Shown here one piece after another: positions 16,060-23,033 of a stretch of DNA of 34,993 bases. Location: positions 1-34,993 of the forward strand of contig DAIBJA010000059.1 in NCBI GenBank assembly GCA_027420455.1. The letters are read 5' to 3'. A program made the translations under genes and the position numbers. The notes beneath the pieces were generated by a model. That model ran no database searches, was not told where the DNA came from, and saw only the letters and a program-made list of their open reading frames with translations. Each line of letters begins with the position of its first letter. The first letter of the stretch is position 1. This DNA comes from Clostridia bacterium. GTDB lineage: Bacteria; Bacillota; Sulfobacillia; JAJZYS01; JAJYTV01.

Positions 16060-17982
16060 TCACCTGGCCGCCAGCAGCACGAGCACCTGATTCGGCCCCA
16101 CCCGTTGCAAGACCCGGCAGCCATCTGGGGAGTTCGTGGCCACGCCATCGTGGTTCGGCCTACAGCGCCCTCCCGGAACACAGGTGCCGTCGTCGCGCGC
16201 CAGCAGCTTCCCCAGCAGTCCCACCGCGACCCATTCAGGACGCCGCGTGCGCGGTAGGTACGGCCGCGCGGGGTCGTACGCCGGATTCAGGACACGCTGT
16301 CGCTCTACGCGCTCCGGTTCGACGATCGAGCCGTCTTCCCCGACGACGGCGGAAATCGTCACCTCCCGGAAGAGCCAACGCCCCCAAGCGTCCTTCAGCC
16401 ACTTGTCCTTCCATTCGAGATCGTGGGCGCCGGCGAGGAAGGCCGGCGTCGCACTGGTGATACCCAGGAAGTCCTCGTCCTGCGCCGCGGCGATGCGGAT
16501 CCTGCCGTCCCCGCCATCGAGCGCGACGAAGTAGCCGACGTCGATCGGTAGGCCATCCGCCGTTTCGAACATCTCCGCGAAGTCTGCGGCGCCCGTGACC
16601 CACCCGTTGGTGGCGATCCCTTGGGCGAGCTCGCCGTCGATGCGCGCCGCGAGACCGGAGAAACCCGGAATGCCGTTCGCCAGGTGCCACGACCAGGCGG
16701 CGTCCGCGGTCCCGTGACGGCCCATGATGTGGGCTCCGGCGAAGCCGCCTGTCGATGTGTTCAACCCTTCCGCGTGGGACTGATCGCCGCGGGCGTCGGT
16801 CCCGCGACCTTCCGCGTGGGCATCGCGACCTCCAGCCTGGCTGCGCAGTCCCTCGGCATGCGACTGCCCCCCGGCGGCTATCGTCAACGCACCTTCGGCG
16901 TGGGCATTGACGCCGCTCGCGAGGGTGCGTTCGCCTTCCGCGTGTGCGTGCATGCTGCTGGCGATGGCGCCCAGCCCCTCGGCGTGGGCGGCGGTCGCGA
17001 TGGCAAGCGTGGTGGAGCCCTCGGCGTGCGACTGGTCCCCCAGGGCAATGGCGCGAAAGCCCTCGGCGTGGGAGGCGAATCCGCGTGCATGGGTGAGATC
17101 GCCCTCAGCGTGGGCGGACATCCCGGTCGCGTGCGTGCTGGCGCCCTCGGCGTGGGCGAAGTCGCCGGCCGCGCGAGGTCCCGGCGCGACCGTGATGTCC
17201 GCGGTACCGCCTTCCGCGTGGGCCGCGAATCCCGCTGCGCGGGTATCGACACCTTCCGCATGGGAACTGGGGCCCCGGGCAAGATTCGGTGCGCCTCGGC
17301 CCGTCGGGTCCGAGCCGCCGCCTTCCACGTGCGCGTTGCGACCGGTGGCGGTGTTGAGGGCGCCCTCGGCGTGGGAGAAGGCTCCGATCGCGTTGGTGCC
17401 GTCCCCCTCGGCATGCGACCCCTGGCCGAAAGCGATGGTCGCGAGTCCTTCGGCGTGGGCGGCCGATCCGCTCGCGGTCGAGTCGGATCCCTCGGCATGC
17501 GCCGACAGGTTGCTCGCGGTGGTGCTGAGTCCTTCCGCGTGGGAGTTCAGGTTGGTGGCGGTGGTCAGGGCCCCTTCCGCGTGGCAGGAGATGCCGCTCG
17601 CCACGGTGCGTTCTCCCTCGGCATGGGAGAAGTCGCCGAGTGCCTGCGGGCCCGCGCCCACGGTTATGTCCACGGTGCCGCCCTCGGCGTGCGCGCCGTA
17701 GCCCGCCGCCACGGTATGGACGCCTTCCGCGTGCGCGCTGTCGCCGCTGGCGGTGTTCGGTGCCGTATGTCCTCGCTGATCGATTCCGCCGCCCTCGGCG
17801 TGGGAGCGCCGTCCAGCGGCCGTGTTGCCAGAGCCCTCGGAATGAGACGCGAACCCGCTGGCAACGGTGCCGTTGCCCTCGGCGTGGGAACAGTCGCCCG
17901 AGGCGAGCGTGTTGCAGCCCTCAGCCTCGGCGCACCTGCCAGGGTGCTGTCGACCGCAGAGGTTCAAGTCGGGCTGGGTCAT
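16060..17982 (-). CDS. YadA-head-repeat protein with peptidase_G2 domain
   Basis: 640 residues from the ATG at 17982, chosen because GGAGGTG lies 6 nt upstream (complement of 17989-17995); an ATG five codons earlier overlaps that site. Residues about 20-425 are about 26 copies of a 14-residue repeat ending in 'HAEG' ('SHAEG..T.ASG' type), the trimeric beta-roll of YadA-like heads. The C-terminal 200 residues or so match the peptidase_G2 (intramolecular-chaperone autocleavage) domain: 'ADFAEMFETADG', 'VGYFVALDGG', 'FLGITSATPAF', 'RPEWVAVGLLGKLL.RDDGTC' and 'VGPNQVLVLL'. In phi29-like phage neck appendages this domain drives trimerisation and cuts itself off. No signal peptide, membrane anchor or phage genes are visible, so the location (spore surface, secreted fibre or phage remnant) is unresolved. 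It stands alone, convergent with the vapC operon. Confidence 0.85.
   Translation of the reverse strand: MTQPDLNLCGRQHPGRCAEAEGCNTLASGDCSHAEGNGTVASGFASHSEGSGNTAAGRRSHAEGGGIDQRGHTAPNTASGDSAHAEGVHTVAAGYGAHAEGGTVDITVGAGPQALGDFSHAEGERTVASGISCHAEGALTTATNLNSHAEGLSTTASNLSAHAEGSDSTASGSAAHAEGLATIAFGQGSHAEGDGTNAIGAFSHAEGALNTATGRNAHVEGGGSDPTGRGAPNLARGPSSHAEGVDTRAAGFAAHAEGGTADITVAPGPRAAGDFAHAEGASTHATGMSAHAEGDLTHARGFASHAEGFRAIALGDQSHAEGSTTLAIATAAHAEGLGAIASSMHAHAEGERTLASGVNAHAEGALTIAAGGQSHAEGLRSQAGGRDAHAEGRGTDARGDQSHAEGLNTSTGGFAGAHIMGRHGTADAAWSWHLANGIPGFSGLAARIDGELAQGIATNGWVTGAADFAEMFETADGLPIDVGYFVALDGGDGRIRIAAAQDEDFLGITSATPAFLAGAHDLEWKDKWLKDAWGRWLFREVTISAVVGEDGSIVEPERVERQRVLNPAYDPARPYLPRTRRPEWVAVGLLGKLLARDDGTCVPGGRCRPNHDGVATNSPDGCRVLQRVGPNQVLVLLAAR
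16730..17920 (-). repeat. 42-nt-period coding repeats with a 158-residue super-repeat
   Basis: The HAEG units recur every 14 codons. Two longer irregular units, one with 'GGGIDQRG.TAPN' then 'GGTVDITVGAGP' and one with 'GGGSDPTGRGAPN' then 'GGTADITVAPGP', recur about 158 residues (474 nt) apart, showing that a block of about eleven units was duplicated as a whole. Confidence 0.75.
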
Positions 17983-18392
17983 CAGGAGCACCTCCATTGG
18001 TGGCGCATGCCGGGAGTTCTCCTGCTAGGATTATGGTCAACCGGGTGCGCCGGTGCGTGGAGGCGAGGCTGCGACGTCACCTACCGGTCTTGGCCGATCC
18101 AGGAGGCCGCCCGGGATCTCACGCGTCGACAAGGCCATGGGGTAACCGAAGCATGCGATCTTCGCCTCAAAGCGTTTCGGTGCTCCTTGCCAGGGAGGGC
18201 GCCCGGAACCCACACAAGCAAACACAGCCCGTTCCCGGCGGGCTGCGTTTGTTTATTGGTTTCGAAAGTCGGTCCCCACTTTGGCCCGCACCGTGCGCTC
18301 CCTGCTTCCTTGCCGGCAGCCTTCGCGTCGCCGCGGAACGTCCCTGGGAGGACCAGGGGTGCGAACGGCCAGGGCTGCCACGCCGACCCGAC
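17983..18392. other. Intergenic region with a terminator-like hairpin
   Basis: About 410 bp between two minus-strand genes. It contains the ribosome binding site of the downstream gene, an inverted repeat ACCGAA (18145-18150) / TTCGGT (18176-18181), and the hairpin listed at 18220-18250. No supported gene. Confidence 0.5.
18220..18250. terminator. Hairpin with T-rich flank
   Basis: AAACACAGCCCG (18220-18231) pairs with CGGGCTGCGTTT (18239-18250), 11 of 12 positions, with a T-rich stretch after it on the plus strand. It probably ends the minus-strand SLH gene (stop at 18393), although the T-run is better on the other strand. Confidence 0.5.
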
Positions 18393-19298
18393 TTACGGCA
18401 GTGGCAGGAGGAACACGCCGGCCGTCGCCGGCACGCCGGTGGGGAGGGTCACGGTGTGTCCATCCGACGTCCGCAGCATGTCACCGCTCTCCGACACCGT
18501 GACGGTGCTCTGACCGCTCGCGGTCGTTTGCGTCACGACGACGGCCGAGCCGCTATCCTGCACCGACACTTTGCGCACGACGCCCGAGACGGCCCGCAGA
18601 CCGCTCGATCCCGCGAGCAGGGCCCAGTCGTTCTCGTCCTCGCGCACCAGTGTGAGACCGCCGTGGCTGAAATAGCTTGCGCCGTCGACGCTCAAGGCGC
18701 CGGAGTTCGGCAGGACAAGCTCCGCCGCGAAGAGCATCGCGGCGAACTGGGCGCGGGTGACCTCCCCGAGCGGGTCGAAGGTGGTCGGGGAGGTGCCTTG
18801 CACGATCCCCGCCTGCACCGCGCTCAGGATACTCGGCGCGAGGGCGTCCGGCACGTCCGTGAACGGGTTCTGCATCGTGGCGGGTGGCAGATTCAGCAGT
18901 TTTACAAGCCACTCCACCGCCTGAAGTCTCGAGGTGGGGGCACGCGGAAAGGTCGGGGAGACGCCGAGCGTGGCCGCCATGGCGACATACGCCTGGGCGA
19001 AGCCGTCCACCTGAGGCAAAGGGTTCTTGGGGTAGTTCGGGCTCCAGCCGAGGGTGCGCCCGATCAGCGTGATGGCCTGTTCCTGGGTTACCATGTCCGA
19101 CCCGCCCAGGTGGCCCGGAGCCACCCCGAGGAGAATGCCCTGGGCATTGAGGAACGCGACAGCCGGCAGTGCCCAGCTACCGACCTTGGCCGCAGGAAAC
19201 GGTTCCACGGACGGTCCTCCGGCCAGAACCGGAGCGGCGGGTCCCGTCAGCATGGCGAGGCTGACGAATGCCGCCGCCAACGAAGCCATTCGGCGCAC
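18393..19298 (-). CDS. SLH-domain cell-surface protein
   Basis: 301 residues from the GTG at 19298, which has AGGAGGG 6-7 nt upstream and is followed by a signal peptide ('RRMASLAAAFVSLAML', then Ala/Pro before 'LAGG'). The open frame continues upstream to 19625, but that part has no ribosome binding site. Three SLH-like motifs follow: 'GSWALPAVAFLNAQGILLG', 'GFAQAYVAMAATLGV' with 'LQAVEWLVKLL', and 'FTDVPDALAPSILSAVQAG' with 'GEVTRAQFAAMLF'. The C-terminal 90 residues or so are beta-rich ('LTLVREDENDWALLAG', 'VTVSESGDMLRTSDG') with no recognised domain. It should be exported and bound to the cell wall; its small size suggests a structural or sensor component rather than an adhesin stalk (inference). 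It is divergent from the RHH regulator at 19652. Confidence 0.82.
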   Translation of the reverse strand: MRRMASLAAAFVSLAMLTGPAAPVLAGGPSVEPFPAAKVGSWALPAVAFLNAQGILLGVAPGHLGGSDMVTQEQAITLIGRTLGWSPNYPKNPLPQVDGFAQAYVAMAATLGVSPTFPRAPTSRLQAVEWLVKLLNLPPATMQNPFTDVPDALAPSILSAVQAGIVQGTSPTTFDPLGEVTRAQFAAMLFAAELVLPNSGALSVDGASYFSHGGLTLVREDENDWALLAGSSGLRAVSGVVRKVSVQDSGSAVVVTQTTASGQSTVTVSESGDMLRTSDGHTVTLPTGVPATAGVFLLPLP

Positions 19299-19599
19299 TG
19301 CGAGCCCTCCTGAAATCGACAGCCCAAACCATGGGCCGACCGACCGGCTGCGCTGGCAATTCGCTACCAGCCCGGGGGGACCTGCATGGCTTTGGGTACC
19401 AAGCGATGCCAACAGGGCCACGTGGACTATGGCGGAATCATTTGAGACCTGCCTATCCGTTGCAGTCGTGGCGCGGGCTCGGCGCAGGGCGTCTTCTGGT
19501 TTCCCGGAGCGAACGTGGGCTGCCGGCCCCGAAACCTTTGCGGGGGCCACGGGTACCACGGGCGCATTCCACCTTGTACGAGAAGGCTGCGTGCTTCCC
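19299..19599 (-). other. Leader of the SLH gene, possible structured RNA
   Basis: About 300 bp upstream of the SLH start on the minus strand. CCCAAAGCC (complement of 19388-19396) and, about 20 nt later, GGTAGCGAATTGCC (complement of 19355-19368) recall the two conserved segments of c-di-GMP-I riboswitches, and a small hairpin (GCCCA/TGGGC) precedes the ribosome binding site. The GNRA-capped 5' helix expected for that class is not convincing, so this is only a candidate. Confidence 0.2.
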
Positions 19600-19651
19600 T
19601 TGCACACCATCCAAGTGGATGGCATAAGGATGGTTAAGGGAGGGTGAAGAG
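19600..19651 (+). promoter_or_regulatory. Promoter and operator of RHH regulator
   Basis: TTGCAC (19600-19605), 17-bp spacer, CATAAG (19623-19628). The spacer holds a perfect inverted repeat CCATCC (19607-19612) - AAGT - GGATGG (19617-19622), and a third half-site GGATGG follows at 19628-19633, 11 bp (one helical turn) on. GGGAGGG (19638-19644) is the ribosome binding site for the ATG at 19652. Tandem half-sites on one face of DNA are typical of ribbon-helix-helix operators. Confidence 0.5.
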
Positions 19652-20044
19652 ATGGCCGAGTCTGAAAAGATCACGATCAACATCAGCGTGGTGGATCTGG
19701 GTTCGGTGGACCTTCTCGTGGACCAAGGCTTCTACGGGAGCCGCACAGATTTCGTTCGATCGGCCATCCGGGCGCAGCTGGATAAGCACGCCGACCAAGT
19801 CGACCGCATTGCGCACACGAAGACCATGGCGATGGGAGTCGTCAAGATCGGCAGAAGAGATCTGGAGGCGGCGGCGGGCCGGCACGAGCGGCTAAAGCTT
19901 CAGGTCATGGGCGTGCTGATCATCGCTCAGGATGTGCCGTCAGCTTTATTCTCCGAAACGGTTGAGGCGGTTCACGTGTACGGTTCGATCCGGGCGTCAG
20001 CCGAGGTTCGCAAGGCCATCGAGAGGATGAGCCCGTCCGAGTGA
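19652..20044 (+). CDS. CopG-type ribbon-helix-helix regulator
   Basis: 130 residues. Residues about 6-45 form an RHH domain: strand 'KITINISVVDLG', then helices 'VDLLVDQGFYGSRTDFVRSAIRAQL'. This folds as a dimer with an antiparallel sheet in the DNA major groove. The C-terminal part 'RLKLQVMGVLIIAQDVP' and 'FSETVEAVHVYGSIRASAEVRKAI' is a small extra domain seen in a subset of CopG-like proteins; ligand unknown. The start has a good ribosome binding site (GGGAGGG). Its own promoter carries a matching inverted repeat, so autorepression is likely. It is convergent with the DUF4097 gene and divergent from the SLH gene; no toxin partner is adjacent, so it may be a transcription factor rather than an antitoxin. 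Confidence 0.75.
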   Translation: MAESEKITINISVVDLGSVDLLVDQGFYGSRTDFVRSAIRAQLDKHADQVDRIAHTKTMAMGVVKIGRRDLEAAAGRHERLKLQVMGVLIIAQDVPSALFSETVEAVHVYGSIRASAEVRKAIERMSPSE

Positions 20045-20140
20045 TCCGACCTGGCGGGCTGCGCCCGCAGGGCGGGGAAAGCCGCGCCTTTTCCGCCGGT
20101 CCGGGCAGCCGGCTTTGACGGAGACAGGTTGAAAGACGGC

Positions 20141-20171
20141 CCAGGGGCTCCGGCATCGCCGGAGCCCCTGG
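20141..20171. terminator. Strong bidirectional hairpin
   Basis: A perfect 14-bp stem, CCAGGGGCTCCGGC (20141-20154) with GCCGGAGCCCCTGG (20158-20171), loop ATC, between convergent genes. A second weaker hairpin (GGCGGGGAA 20071-20079 / TTTTCCGCC 20089-20097, two G-U pairs) lies closer to the RHH gene. Confidence 0.65.
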
Positions 20172-20182
20172 TCGTCAGCGCT

Positions 20183-21115
20183 TCACACGCTGGTGGCGAT
20201 TGTCCTGCCGCGCCTGAGGCTGATGTCGCCGGACATCGTGCGCACCTCGAGCATCACCTTCGGCCCATCGCCACCGGCAGACTCCGCCGTGTCCGACAGC
20301 ACGATGTCGGACCGCACGTCTCCGCTGCGGGACTCCGTGTCCACGGCCACCTGCGATCCTGGTGCGATCCCGACCTCCACGTCCCCCGACATCGTCTCCA
20401 CCGTCACCTTGCCCTTCAGGACCGAGAGCAGTTCCACATCGCCGGAGTGGGTGGCGACGCTGCCGCCGGCCAGCAGCTCATGCACCATCACGTCGCCCGA
20501 CGACGTCTTCACCTCGAGCCTGCCGGCCGCCGTCCGGACCTCCACCTCGCTCGAGGAACCCTGGAGCCTCGCGTCCCCCTCCGCAGACCGGACGCTGATG
20601 TCCCCGGACTGCGCGTCGAGGCTCAGGTCGCCCTTGGCCTGCTCGACGTCGATGTCGCCGGACGCGGTGCGCACCTGGAGCGAGGCGAGAGCCTCGGCGA
20701 CGTGCACATCGCCGCTCGCGGTCGTGACGGCCAGGTTGCCGCTGAAGCTGCCCGCTTCCACATCGCCCGACACGGTGCGGATGAGGCCGGTGGCATAGCG
20801 CCCTTCCGCCCGCACGTCGGCCGACGACGTCGTCACCTCGATTGCCGTACCCTCCGGCACCCGGACCAGCACGTCGACGCCGTAGCTGCCGAACAGGAAT
20901 CCGCGGCGGGGAGAGGGGACATCCACGATGACCCTCTGGCCCTCTCCTTCGCCGCGGCAGTCGACGTGCGTCGCCTCCACCTGCGCCTGCGACGCCGCGG
21001 AGATCGCCCGCAGCTCCACCTCCGTACGCCCGGCCGCTCCCGTCTCCACACGCACCTCGCCGGCCTCGTTGCTCACCTGGAGCTTCAGGGCGCCGGGCGT
21101 CTCGAACTCATACAT
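20183..21115 (-). CDS. DUF4097 beta-repeat protein
   Basis: 310 residues, ATG at 21115 with GGAGGTG 7 nt upstream. The chain is almost wholly short repeats of the type 'V.T.SGDV.V', with 'SGD' recurring about every 18-22 residues ('TVSGDVEAGSF', 'TASGDVHVAEAL', 'TASGDIDVEQA', 'AQSGDISV', 'TSSGDVMVHELL', 'HSGDVELLSV', 'TMSGDVEVGI'). This is the DUF4097/head-GIN right-handed beta-helix pattern. Such proteins are often encoded with small regulators or PspC/anti-sigma-like genes; their biochemical role is unsettled. There is no signal peptide or membrane segment, so it is probably cytoplasmic here. It lies 24 bp behind an RHH protein gene and surely shares its transcript. Confidence 0.8.
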   Translation of the reverse strand: MYEFETPGALKLQVSNEAGEVRVETGAAGRTEVELRAISAASQAQVEATHVDCRGEGEGQRVIVDVPSPRRGFLFGSYGVDVLVRVPEGTAIEVTTSSADVRAEGRYATGLIRTVSGDVEAGSFSGNLAVTTASGDVHVAEALASLQVRTASGDIDVEQAKGDLSLDAQSGDISVRSAEGDARLQGSSSEVEVRTAAGRLEVKTSSGDVMVHELLAGGSVATHSGDVELLSVLKGKVTVETMSGDVEVGIAPGSQVAVDTESRSGDVRSDIVLSDTAESAGGDGPKVMLEVRTMSGDISLRRGRTIATSV

Positions 21116-21139
21116 GCGAAGGCACCTCCATGACCAGAT

Positions 21140-21589
21140 TCAGGCCTTGCCGAAGCCCCGCAGGCGGTGTCCGGCTTCCCGCGGACGGCTGCGCAGCCCG
21201 TCCGTCAGCTGGTTCACGATCCAGGAGTTCAGGGACAGGCCGGCATCCTCCGCCGCCCGCTCGGCCCGCTCCTTCAGGCCCAACGGCAGCCGCAGGGTTA
21301 CGCGTGCCTGTTCCCCGTCATCCGCAGGAGCGATGGGCGCGGGCTCGGCCGCCACATAGACAAGCTCCGGGGTCTCGGCCGACGTGAGGCGTACCTCCAC
21401 TTGCCCTGTCGGCAGCACCCCCGAGAGCTCGGCCGAGAGGTCCGTAACGAGACCGAGCAGACGCACCGACACCGTGCCCGACGCCAGCGGCAGCACCTGC
21501 GCCAGGCGGTCGCCCAACGCGGGCTCGATGCCGCGCACGGCACTCTGCAGATCCGAGAGGATCTCTTGCGTCACAGTTGACAGCTTCAT
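21140..21589 (-). CDS. RHH (Arc/HicB-like) regulator with N-terminal extension
   Basis: 149 residues. The C-terminal part (about 93-135) 'ARVTLRLPLGLKERAERAAEDAG' and 'LSLNSWIVNQLTDGL' is an Arc/HicB-type ribbon-helix-helix domain. The first 90 residues ('LQSAVRGIEPALGDRLAQVL', 'VSVRLLGLVTDLSAEL', 'GQVEVRLTSAETPELVYV') form a separate domain I do not recognise; the HicB partial-RNase-H fold is not evident. It is the first gene of a two-gene operon with the DUF4097 gene. It lacks a Shine-Dalgarno sequence, and the promoter places transcription start at or next to the ATG. A cluster of TGAC/GTCA half-sites over the start codon and promoter suggests autorepression. Confidence 0.7.
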   Translation of the reverse strand: MKLSTVTQEILSDLQSAVRGIEPALGDRLAQVLPLASGTVSVRLLGLVTDLSAELSGVLPTGQVEVRLTSAETPELVYVAAEPAPIAPADDGEQARVTLRLPLGLKERAERAAEDAGLSLNSWIVNQLTDGLRSRPREAGHRLRGFGKA

Positions 21590-21640
21590 GACGTCAATAT
21601 GACATCACTGTGACGAGAAAGCAAGCGGTGACAGGTGTGA
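21589..21640 (-). promoter_or_regulatory. Leaderless promoter with TGAC/GTCA operator cluster
   Basis: Minus strand: TTGCTT (complement of 21619-21624), 17-bp spacer, CATATT (complement of 21596-21601), then 6 nt to the ATG at 21589. TGACGTCA (21589-21596) is a perfect palindrome over the start codon, TCACTGTGA (21605-21613) is a second one inside the spacer, and GTGACAGGTGTGA follows at about 21628-21640. The boxes are consistent with RHH-type autoregulation. Confidence 0.5.
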
Positions 21641-21755
21641 GCCAACGCGCACGCAGCTTGTGATACATGACCTGCTGAATAAGGATTCACATACGATAGT
21701 CGGGATGGACCAACAGTAAAGCCGCCTGGCCGTTTGGGCCGTTGGAGGTCGAGAT

Positions 21756-23033
21756 ATGGTTTCTTCCCGCATCCCGGGCCTGCATCGCCTGGATCGCACC
21801 GAGAGGATCCGGCGACTGCGCGACGAGGGCTGGCTCTCGGACGACGAGGCGACGAGCCTCGCAAACGGCGCCACGCTCGATACCGCCTTGGCGGACAAGA
21901 TCATCGAGAACGCCCTCGGTGTCTATGGGCTGCCGCTCGGCGTCGCCACCAACTTCCGCGTCAACGCCCGGGACTACCTGATCCCCATGGCCATCGAGGA
22001 GCCGTCCGTCGTCGCCTCTTCGAGCCACGCCGCGCGCATCGTGCGGGCGGCGGGCGGTTTCACCGCCACCTCCACCGGCCGGCTGATGGTCGGGCAGGTG
22101 CAGCTGCTGGACGTTCAGGATGCCGAGGCGGCCGAGCACGCGCTGCGCCACCACGCCGAGGATCTGATCGAGCTCGCGAATTCCCTGCATCCCTCGATGG
22201 TGCAAAGAGGCGGCGGGGCGCGGGGCATCGAGGTGCATCACGTCGGCGCGGAGGGTGGGCAGGCGATGCTCGTGCTGCATCTCCTCGTGGACACCCGCGA
22301 CGCGATGGGCGCCAACACCATCAACACGATGGTGGAGGCGATCGCTCCGGCCGCCGAGAGCCTGAGCGGCGGGAGAGCGTGCCTGCGCATCCTGTCGAAC
22401 TACACGGACAACTGCCTCGCCCGCGCCTCCTGCGCCATCCGTCCGGACCTCCTCACCACTGGTGAGTACGACGGGCGCGAGGTGATGGATGGCATCATCG
22501 AGGCGGCGCGTCTGGCGGAGTGCGACATGCACCGCGCCGTGACACACAACAAGGGCGTGATGAACGGCGTCGACGCGGTCCTGATCGCCACGGGCAACGA
22601 CTGGCGCGCCATCGAGGCCGCCGCCCATGCCTATGCGAGCCGCCATGGCCGCTACGGTTCCATGACCACCTGGCGAAAAGATGAGGAAGGCAACCTCGTC
22701 GGCACACTCGAGCTGCCGATGCCGGTGGGGATCGTGGGCGGCTCGATCGGGCTCAATCCCGGAACCAGGGTGGCGCACGCGCTGCTCGACGCGGCGAGCG
22801 CCGAGGAACTGGCGCAGGTCATCGTCGCGGTGGGGCTCGCGCAGAACCTGGCGGCGCTCAAGGCCCTCGTGACGCATGGCATCCAGCGCGGGCACATGGC
22901 CCTGCAGGCGCGCTCGGTGGCGCTCATGGCCGGGGCCTCGCCGGAGGACGTCGACCGCGTCGCCCAGGAGCTCGTGAAGAGCGGCGACATCGCGGTGCGG
23001 CGCGCCCGGGAACTCCTGGCGGGCCCGGCATGA
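21756..23033 (+). CDS. mvaA: Class II hydroxymethylglutaryl-CoA reductase
   Basis: 425 residues, ATG at 21756 with GGAGG 7 nt upstream. It converts HMG-CoA to mevalonate with NAD(P)H (or the reverse in degraders). Class II features: 'IENALGVYGLPLGVATNF' (about 50-67); 'EEPSVVAS' (substrate Glu, 81/82); 'DTRDAMGANTINTM' (179-192, cofactor site); 'THNKG' with the catalytic Lys (K266); 'GNDWRA' with the catalytic Asp (D282); and 'RGHM' with the catalytic His (H380). These match Pseudomonas mevalonii numbering minus one. There is no membrane domain, as expected for bacteria. It is the first gene of a five-gene operon, and the stop overlaps mevalonate kinase by 4 nt. A weak -10-like TACGAT lies at 21692-21697 without a clear -35. 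Confidence 0.95.
   Translation: MVSSRIPGLHRLDRTERIRRLRDEGWLSDDEATSLANGATLDTALADKIIENALGVYGLPLGVATNFRVNARDYLIPMAIEEPSVVASSSHAARIVRAAGGFTATSTGRLMVGQVQLLDVQDAEAAEHALRHHAEDLIELANSLHPSMVQRGGGARGIEVHHVGAEGGQAMLVLHLLVDTRDAMGANTINTMVEAIAPAAESLSGGRACLRILSNYTDNCLARASCAIRPDLLTTGEYDGREVMDGIIEAARLAECDMHRAVTHNKGVMNGVDAVLIATGNDWRAIEAAAHAYASRHGRYGSMTTWRKDEEGNLVGTLELPMPVGIVGGSIGLNPGTRVAHALLDAASAEELAQVIVAVGLAQNLAALKALVTHGIQRGHMALQARSVALMAGASPEDVDRVAQELVKSGDIAVRRARELLAGPA

Noticed and set aside
16730-17920. Regular 42-nt periodicity that could be taken for a CRISPR array
   Set aside because: The repeats are imperfect, in frame, and encode the HAEG protein repeat; there are no unique spacers.
16621-18513. 630-codon plus-strand open frame across the YadA-head gene
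   Set aside because: It is the antisense shadow of a highly repetitive gene with strong codon bias; it has no domain and no ribosome binding site, while the minus frame has both.
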